Below, in pieces: positions 11,232-15,876 of a DNA stretch of 15,876 nt (position 1 is its first letter; each line of letters opens with the position of its first letter). This DNA comes from an uncultured bacterium. GTDB taxonomy: Bacteria; Bacillota; Clostridia; Christensenellales; Borkfalkiaceae. The translations under genes and the position numbers were made by a program. Location of the stretch: NCBI GenBank assembly GCA_934871445.1, contig CAKXBD010000023.1, forward strand, positions 4,929-20,804. The letters are read 5' to 3'. The notes below the pieces were generated by a model. The model made no database searches, was not told the origin of the DNA, and worked only from the letters and a program-made list of their open reading frames with translations.

Positions 11232-14200
11232 ATGTATATAGCTGATTTACACATTCATTCAAAATATTCTAGAGCAACCAGCAAAAATGGAGACATTCCC
11301 AATCTTGATTTATGGGCGAGAAGAAAGGGTATAGAGCTAGTAGGTACGGGCGACTTTACTCATCCTGCATGGCGGGAAGAAATGGCGGAAACTCTGGAAC
11401 CTGCGGAAGAAGGACTGTATCGTATAAAGGAAGAAAAAAAATTAAAAGATTTTTGCAATTTTCCTATAACGCCCCGTTTTGTAATTTCAGGTGAAATCAG
11501 TTGTATTTATAATCAGGACGGAAAAGTAAGAAAAGTACATAATGTCATTCTTCTGCCTTCTCTCGATGCGGCAGAACGGCTTTCTCTGAAATTGGAAACA
11601 ATAGGAAATATTCATTCGGACGGTCGGCCTATTTTGGGATTATCTTCCAAAGATTTGCTTGCGATTACCTTGGAGGTATGTCCGGAGGCTGTTTTTATTC
11701 CGGCCCATATTTGGACTCCGCATTTTTCTCTTTTTGGAGCATTTTCCGGCTTTGATAGTTTAGAAGAATGTTTCGGAGATTTATCCGGACAGATTCATGC
11801 TTTAGAAACAGGACTTTCCTCCGATCCTCTCATGAACAGACGCGTGGCCTTACTTGATGGTTATACGATGGTTTCTAATTCCGATGCACATTCTCCCGCC
11901 AAATTAGGTAGAGAAAGCAATTTAATTGATGCGGATTTATCTTATCCGGCTCTGAAACATGCTTTGGAAACAGGAGAAGGCTTTGGAGGAACAATTGAGT
12001 TTTTCCCCGAAGAAGGGAAATATCATTTAGACGGTCATAGAGCGTGTCATCTTCGCCTTACTCCGGAAGAAACGAAAAAATACGGCGGAAAGTGTCCCGT
12101 ATGCGGGAAAAAGATCACCATCGGAGTGCTAAATCGTCTGGAACAACTTGCTGTCAGAGACGAAAATTATGTGCCGGAAAAATCAAAACCTTTCGAACAC
12201 CTTATGCCTTTGCCGGAAGTGATTGCCGCGTCATTAGGGATATCGGCGGAAGGAGACAAAGTCGAACGCATTTATAGAAAGCTTCTTTTGAATCTCGGCT
12301 CCGAAGCAGAAATTCTTCGCCGCATTTCGCTGAGTGATGTTTCCGTTGTAGGCGGAGAACGCATTGCCGAAGGGATTGGTCGGCTACGTAGCGGTAAGGT
12401 GATAAAAATGGCGGGATACGACGGTGAATACGGCAAAATTTCCCTGTTTACGCCCGAAGAACTCAGGACAACGAGAGGGCAGATGTCTTTTTTGGATGAA
12501 ATTCCCATAAAGGCGTCCGAGGAAATCAAACTGAAAAAAACGGACGTAAAATTCAAATGCATAGAACAAAAAGAAGAAAAGAAATCCCGTTCGGAGAATA
12601 AGCAACGCGAAATTAATTCTGCACAATCTACAGCCATAGACAGCCGCGCGCGAGTTACGGCCGTAATAGCAGGGCCCGGAACGGGAAAAACGTTCACTTT
12701 AGTGGAACGTATCGTTCGGTTAGTCGAAAGCGGTGTAAAGCCGGAGGAGATTACCGCTGTAACCTTTACGGTCCGTGCGGCGGCTGAAATGCGAGAGAGA
12801 CTCTCTGCAAGACTAAAAAAGGCTGCTAAAAAAATTACAGTCGGAACGTTCCATTCTATTTGCTTTTCTTTTTTGAAAGAAGATTTTTCGCTCGCAAGTC
12901 GTTCATTTTCGTTAAAACTTGCCAGCGAAATTATTTCTGAGTTTGGAGTAAAACTTTCTCCTCAAAAGTTTCTCAACAATGTTTCGGCTTTTAAAAATGG
13001 AAAAAAGACCGAAGCAACGGCAGCGATTGAAGAATATAATGATAGACTGAAAAAATCTGGAAATCTAGATTTCGATGATCTCATTTTTGAGGCACTTGAT
13101 CGGAAGATTACAGGAAAACAATTTCGATATCTGCATGTAGATGAATTTCAGGATGTCAATCCCGCACAATATGAACTAATTCGTCAATGGATTGGAGAAG
13201 ATGGGTATTTGTTTGCGATCGGCGATCCCGATCAGGCAATTTATTCCTTCCGTGGAGCCGCTTCCGATTGTTTTTCCCGATTGACGGCGGACTATCCCGA
13301 AACGGCAATCGTGCGATTGACACAAAATTATCGCTCAACCCCGGAAATTTTAAGCGGAGCATTGCATGTCATTGCTCATAATCGAGGCGAAAGGACTCTT
13401 TCTGCCAATCATTTGTCGGGCACGCCTGTACGTTTGGTCGATTGTGCATCAGAGCTTTCGGAGGGGATTTTTATAGCAAAAGAAATCGCCCGAATGACGG
13501 GCGGACTTGATATGCTGGGAAAAGGACGCGACGAAAAACTCCGTTCCTTTGGAGAGATTGCTGTATTGGCTCGAACCCATCGTCAACTTTCTTTGATTGA
13601 ACGTTGCTTACGGCACGACGATATTCCGTGCGTTACTTCGGGAAAGACTGAATTTTTGGAAGCTCCCGTGGTTTGCGGAACATTGAATTTCTTTGCGGCG
13701 CTCATTTCTCCCGGTAAAACTTTGGAATTAACGGCTGCGGAATTTTTGGGAGGTAGAGAAAACTTCGAGCAGGCAAAAGAAAAATTCGCTTCTCTTTTAA
13801 GCGGACGGCCAAGAAAAATTCTCACTCGATGGCGAGAATATATGCACATTGATTCCATAGATTTTGAAGCCCTGATACGGGCAGCTCATTACGCGGAAAT
13901 GTCCGAATTTCTTGAAGCTATGCAATGGGGAGAGGAGGGCGATGTCCTTCTTTCCGACGAAAAAAGCTCTGAAACTTTATCCGGTGCCGTTCGGCTTACG
14001 ACGCTGCATGGTTCAAAGGGATTGGAATTTCCCGTCGTATTTTTGTGCGGACTGACACAGAAGGTTTTGCCGTTTGTTTCGGGGAAGGAAATGAATGAGG
14101 AAGAGGAGCGCCGTCTCTTTTATGTGGGAATGACCCGTGCGATAGAAGAGCTTATTCTTACCTCTTATGGCGAGCCATCGCCCTTTCTCAATGAATTATC

Positions 14201-14264
14201 GCCCGAAATACAGAGGGAAAGAGCTTTGGAAAAGAAAATGGCACAACAACTTTCGCTCTTTTGA
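11232..14264 (+). CDS. Endonuclease Q-UvrD/Rep helicase fusion protein
   Basis: A 1010-residue two-part DNA repair protein. Residues 1-425 match the EndoQ (TIGR00375-type) family. PHP metal ligands include H7/H9 in DLHIHS, D41/H44 in GTGDFTHP, E88, H103, H159 and D218/H220 in SDAH. A zinc finger follows with H269, C272, C288 and C291. EndoQ nicks DNA 5' of deaminated bases and abasic sites. A charged linker (about 426-458) leads to an SF1A helicase: Walker A AGPGTGKT (480-487), TFHS (539-542), DEFQD (637-641), GDPDQAIYSFRG (664-675), QNYRS (698-702), TTLHGSKGLEFPVV (923-936) and YVGMTRA (964-970). The helicase part, about 550 residues, is shorter than UvrD/PcrA. The protein ends in QLSLF, the classic beta-clamp motif. 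The start is fixed by the PHP motif and an in-frame stop at 11190-11192. Confidence 0.94.
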   Translation: MYIADLHIHSKYSRATSKNGDIPNLDLWARRKGIELVGTGDFTHPAWREEMAETLEPAEEGLYRIKEEKKLKDFCNFPITPRFVISGEISCIYNQDGKVRKVHNVILLPSLDAAERLSLKLETIGNIHSDGRPILGLSSKDLLAITLEVCPEAVFIPAHIWTPHFSLFGAFSGFDSLEECFGDLSGQIHALETGLSSDPLMNRRVALLDGYTMVSNSDAHSPAKLGRESNLIDADLSYPALKHALETGEGFGGTIEFFPEEGKYHLDGHRACHLRLTPEETKKYGGKCPVCGKKITIGVLNRLEQLAVRDENYVPEKSKPFEHLMPLPEVIAASLGISAEGDKVERIYRKLLLNLGSEAEILRRISLSDVSVVGGERIAEGIGRLRSGKVIKMAGYDGEYGKISLFTPEELRTTRGQMSFLDEIPIKASEEIKLKKTDVKFKCIEQKEEKKSRSENKQREINSAQSTAIDSRARVTAVIAGPGTGKTFTLVERIVRLVESGVKPEEITAVTFTVRAAAEMRERLSARLKKAAKKITVGTFHSICFSFLKEDFSLASRSFSLKLASEIISEFGVKLSPQKFLNNVSAFKNGKKTEATAAIEEYNDRLKKSGNLDFDDLIFEALDRKITGKQFRYLHVDEFQDVNPAQYELIRQWIGEDGYLFAIGDPDQAIYSFRGAASDCFSRLTADYPETAIVRLTQNYRSTPEILSGALHVIAHNRGERTLSANHLSGTPVRLVDCASELSEGIFIAKEIARMTGGLDMLGKGRDEKLRSFGEIAVLARTHRQLSLIERCLRHDDIPCVTSGKTEFLEAPVVCGTLNFFAALISPGKTLELTAAEFLGGRENFEQAKEKFASLLSGRPRKILTRWREYMHIDSIDFEALIRAAHYAEMSEFLEAMQWGEEGDVLLSDEKSSETLSGAVRLTTLHGSKGLEFPVVFLCGLTQKVLPFVSGKEMNEEEERRLFYVGMTRAIEELILTSYGEPSPFLNELSPEIQRERALEKKMAQQLSLF

Positions 14265-14310
14265 ATAAGAAAAGCGCTCCGAATTATTTCGGAGCGCTTT
14301 TCTTATTCAA
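14261..14310. terminator. Palindromic bidirectional terminator shared by the EndoQ-UvrD gene and pyk
   Basis: Perfect 23-base arms (14261-14283 and 14288-14310) flank a four-base TTAT loop. The core is AAAAGCGCTCCGAA / TTCGGAGCGCTTTT. Both convergent genes end inside the stem: TGA at 14262-14264 on plus and its mirror at 14307-14309 on minus. In each direction the stem's own 3' arm supplies the T-rich stretch (CTTTTCTTATT). Confidence 0.9.
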
Positions 14311-15713
14311 ATATTTTCTACATTTATTAAGCTGGAATTTCCGCTTTTTCCGTTCGGAGTACCGCCCGTAATGACAATAGTATCTCCCTTTTTGACCATG
14401 CCGCTTTTCAAAGCCGCTAATTTAGCAAAATAGAAAAGAATATCCACGGAAGAATATTCATCTGCCATAGCGGGTTGAACGCCCCAGCTGAGAGCGAGCT
14501 GACGATAGGCTCGTTCGTCCGTCGTCAAGCCGATAATGGGAATAAGAGGGCGGAAGCGCGAAACCATTCTCGCCGTAGCGCCCGTGCGCGTACAAACGAC
14601 AATAGCCTTTGCCTTCAAATCCTTTGCCAAAGTACAAGCAGAATGAGAAAGAGCTTCGGAAGAACTTTTAATAGCGTAATTATCTATTGTCTGAATATAA
14701 TCTATGTTGTTTTCGGCTCGTTCGACAATTTTTGCCATTGCCGCGACGGATTCGACGGGGAAAGCACCTGCAGCAGTTTCTCCCGAAAGCATGACGGCGG
14801 AGGTACCGTCATATACGGCGTTCGCCACGTCGGAAATTTCGGCCCGCGTCGGACGGGGATTGTGAATCATCGATTCCAGCATTTCCGTTGCCGTAATCAC
14901 GCGTTTGCCGTAAATACGGCAATTGCTGATCATACTTTTCTGAATATCGGGAAGCTCTTCATAGGGAATCTCTACTCCGAGATCGCCGCGGGCGACCATA
15001 ATTCCGTCCGATACCTTCATAATTTCTTCCAAATGCTTCACGCCTGCCCGATTTTCAATTTTTGCGATGATATCGATGTGATTTCCGCCGTGTTCATTCA
15101 GAAAATTTCTGACGTCTAAAACGTCCTGCGCCTTTGAAACGAAAGAAAGTGCAACAAAATCCACACCCTGTTCGATCCCGAAAAGCAAGTCGTCTTTATC
15201 CTGTTCTGAAAGAAATGTTAAATGCAATTCTTTATCCGGAAAAAACATGGATTTACGATTAGAAAGTTCTCCCCCGACCTCGACGTTACAAACGACATCG
15301 GTCGCCGAAGTCTCTTTTACCCTAAATACCATGAGTCCGTTGTTGAGCAGAATTTTATCTCCGGGACGCATTTCTTTGGCGAGGTCGGAATAAGATACGC
15401 CGACTTTGTTTTCATCTCCTATAATATCCTCAGAGGTAAAGCGAAAGGTTGAGCCCTCTTTTAAGGAAACTTTTCCGTTTTTGAAAGTCTTTATTCTGAA
15501 TTCCGGACCTTTCGTGTCCAACATAATGGGAAGCGGAATCTTTTTTTCGTTTCTTACTTCCTTTACCGTTTGAATTTTCTTTGCGTGATCCGCATGCGTA
15601 CCGTGGGAAAAATTCAGCCGAACCACGTTCATTCCTGCATCTGCCATGGCGGAAATAATTTCTTTCGTGTCACTTGAAGGTCCCAAAGTACAAACAATTT
15701 TTGTCTTTTTCAT
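14307..15713 (-). CDS. pyk: Pyruvate kinase
   Basis: A 468-residue pyruvate kinase, converting phosphoenolpyruvate and ADP to pyruvate and ATP in glycolysis. Key elements in order are R32 and NFSHG (34-38), LDTKGPE (65-71), AKIENRAGV with catalytic K218 and metal ligand E220, and ARGDLGVEIP with D244 (241-250). The MLES loop (278-281) follows, then PTRAEISDVANAVYDG (288-303) and MLSGETAAG (308-316). The C-terminal regulatory-fold domain is complete. There is no extra C-terminal PEP-utiliser-like domain such as many Bacilli carry. Two sequence oddities stand out: TATEMLES has Glu277 where Gln is usual, and NNGLM (124-128) replaces the common DDGLI. The gene has its own promoter and AAGGA site and converges on the helicase gene. 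Confidence 0.97.
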   Translation of the reverse strand: MKKTKIVCTLGPSSDTKEIISAMADAGMNVVRLNFSHGTHADHAKKIQTVKEVRNEKKIPLPIMLDTKGPEFRIKTFKNGKVSLKEGSTFRFTSEDIIGDENKVGVSYSDLAKEMRPGDKILLNNGLMVFRVKETSATDVVCNVEVGGELSNRKSMFFPDKELHLTFLSEQDKDDLLFGIEQGVDFVALSFVSKAQDVLDVRNFLNEHGGNHIDIIAKIENRAGVKHLEEIMKVSDGIMVARGDLGVEIPYEELPDIQKSMISNCRIYGKRVITATEMLESMIHNPRPTRAEISDVANAVYDGTSAVMLSGETAAGAFPVESVAAMAKIVERAENNIDYIQTIDNYAIKSSSEALSHSACTLAKDLKAKAIVVCTRTGATARMVSRFRPLIPIIGLTTDERAYRQLALSWGVQPAMADEYSSVDILFYFAKLAALKSGMVKKGDTIVITGGTPNGKSGNSSLINVENI

Positions 15714-15746
15714 ATCCGATTTATCCTTAAAAAAATTTCTATCTAT

Positions 15747-15775
15747 ATTTTACTATTTTTTCGCTGAAAAAGCAA
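15747..15775 (-). promoter_or_regulatory. Promoter of pyk
   Basis: On the minus strand, TTGCTT (15770-15775) and TAAAAT (15747-15752) are 17 bases apart. The predicted start near 15740 leaves a leader of about 27 bases with AAGGA (15724-15728) ten bases before the ATG. Confidence 0.7.
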
Positions 15776-15796
15776 TACTTTTTTTGCAAGATATGC

Positions 15797-15802
15797 TATA
15801 AT
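15797..15802 (+). promoter_or_regulatory. -10 box of the rnpB promoter
   Basis: TATAAT at 15797-15802 precedes the RNase P RNA, with a likely start at about 15809 (GG). The -35 region (ATACTT near 15775-15780) is weak. It abuts the divergent pyk promoter, so the two promoters are back to back within about 55 bases. Confidence 0.6.
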
Positions 15803-15808
15803 ATATTA

Positions 15809-15876
15809 GGATTTGAGTTTGTTATACGGTCGCGGGGTTTTTTAAGACCATGAGGAAAGTCCGAGCAGTATAGGAC
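15809..15876 (+). ncRNA. rnpB: RNase P RNA (partial, 5' end; type A-like)
   Basis: The conserved region I of bacterial RNase P RNA, GAGGAAAGTCCGAGC, lies at 15852-15866. It is preceded by a P2-like ACGGTCGCGG and a short P3 hairpin (GGTTT/AGACC). The GTCCGAGC form resembles type A RNAs rather than the Bacilli type B. The RNA is the catalytic part of the enzyme that matures tRNA 5' ends. Most of it lies beyond the window, and the 5' end is placed from the -10 box. Confidence 0.92.

Noticed and set aside
11860..12500. Possibility that the PHP part is a DNA polymerase (PolX/DnaE) proofreading domain or histidinol phosphatase
   Set aside because: The HxxC...CPxC zinc finger and the GHRxC, KITIGVLNRLEQLA context are specific to the EndoQ-type family, and no polymerase motifs follow.
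1..15876. CRISPR arrays, insertion sequences, phage genes or toxin-antitoxin pairs
   Set aside because: No repeat-spacer pattern, transposase, integrase or paired small genes were seen on either strand.

Overview
The window comes from a low- to mid-GC anaerobic Firmicute, most likely a member of the Clostridia. Supporting signs are near-consensus sigma-A promoters, strong AGGAGG ribosome sites, compact intrinsic terminators, an operon rich in iron-sulfur proteins, a collagen-like surface or spore-coat type protein, and an RNase P RNA whose visible core (GAGGAAAGTCCGAGC) looks like type A, as in Clostridia, rather than the Bacilli type B. Genus cannot be read from the sequence.

Positions 1-8530 hold one tightly packed plus-strand operon. 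It contains the end of hdrB, then hdrC, hdrA, an mvhD-like gene, two iron-sulfur proteins resembling FloxB/FloxC, an NAD(P)H/FAD diaphorase with a [2Fe-2S] tail (FloxA/AsrB-like), a three-cluster iron-sulfur protein, a fumarate-reductase-type flavoprotein, and a small PQ-loop-like membrane protein. A perfect 16-bp hairpin terminator ends it. Together this reads as a soluble Hdr-Flox electron-bifurcating module with a dedicated fumarate reductase as the high-potential acceptor. The inferred reaction is NADH oxidation coupled to reduction of both fumarate and ferredoxin.

Positions 8530-10260 carry independent housekeeping units: a PfkB-family sugar kinase behind a perfect consensus promoter, a tRNA-Ser(CGA) with its own promoter and terminator, and a divergent RidA-family protein. 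Positions 10258-10860 (minus strand) encode a short collagen-like (GXY repeat) protein with a BclA-like C-terminal domain. It is followed by a very AT-rich gap of about 370 bp.

Positions 11232-14264 encode a 1010-residue fusion of an endonuclease Q (PHP nuclease plus zinc finger) with a UvrD/Rep-type SF1A helicase. It ends in a textbook beta-clamp-binding motif and is apparently expressed from a leaderless mRNA. It converges on pyruvate kinase (14307-15713, minus strand), and the two share a palindromic terminator that contains both stop codons. The window closes with the 5' part of rnpB.

The two most notable items are the Hdr-Flox-fumarate reductase operon and the EndoQ-UvrD fusion.
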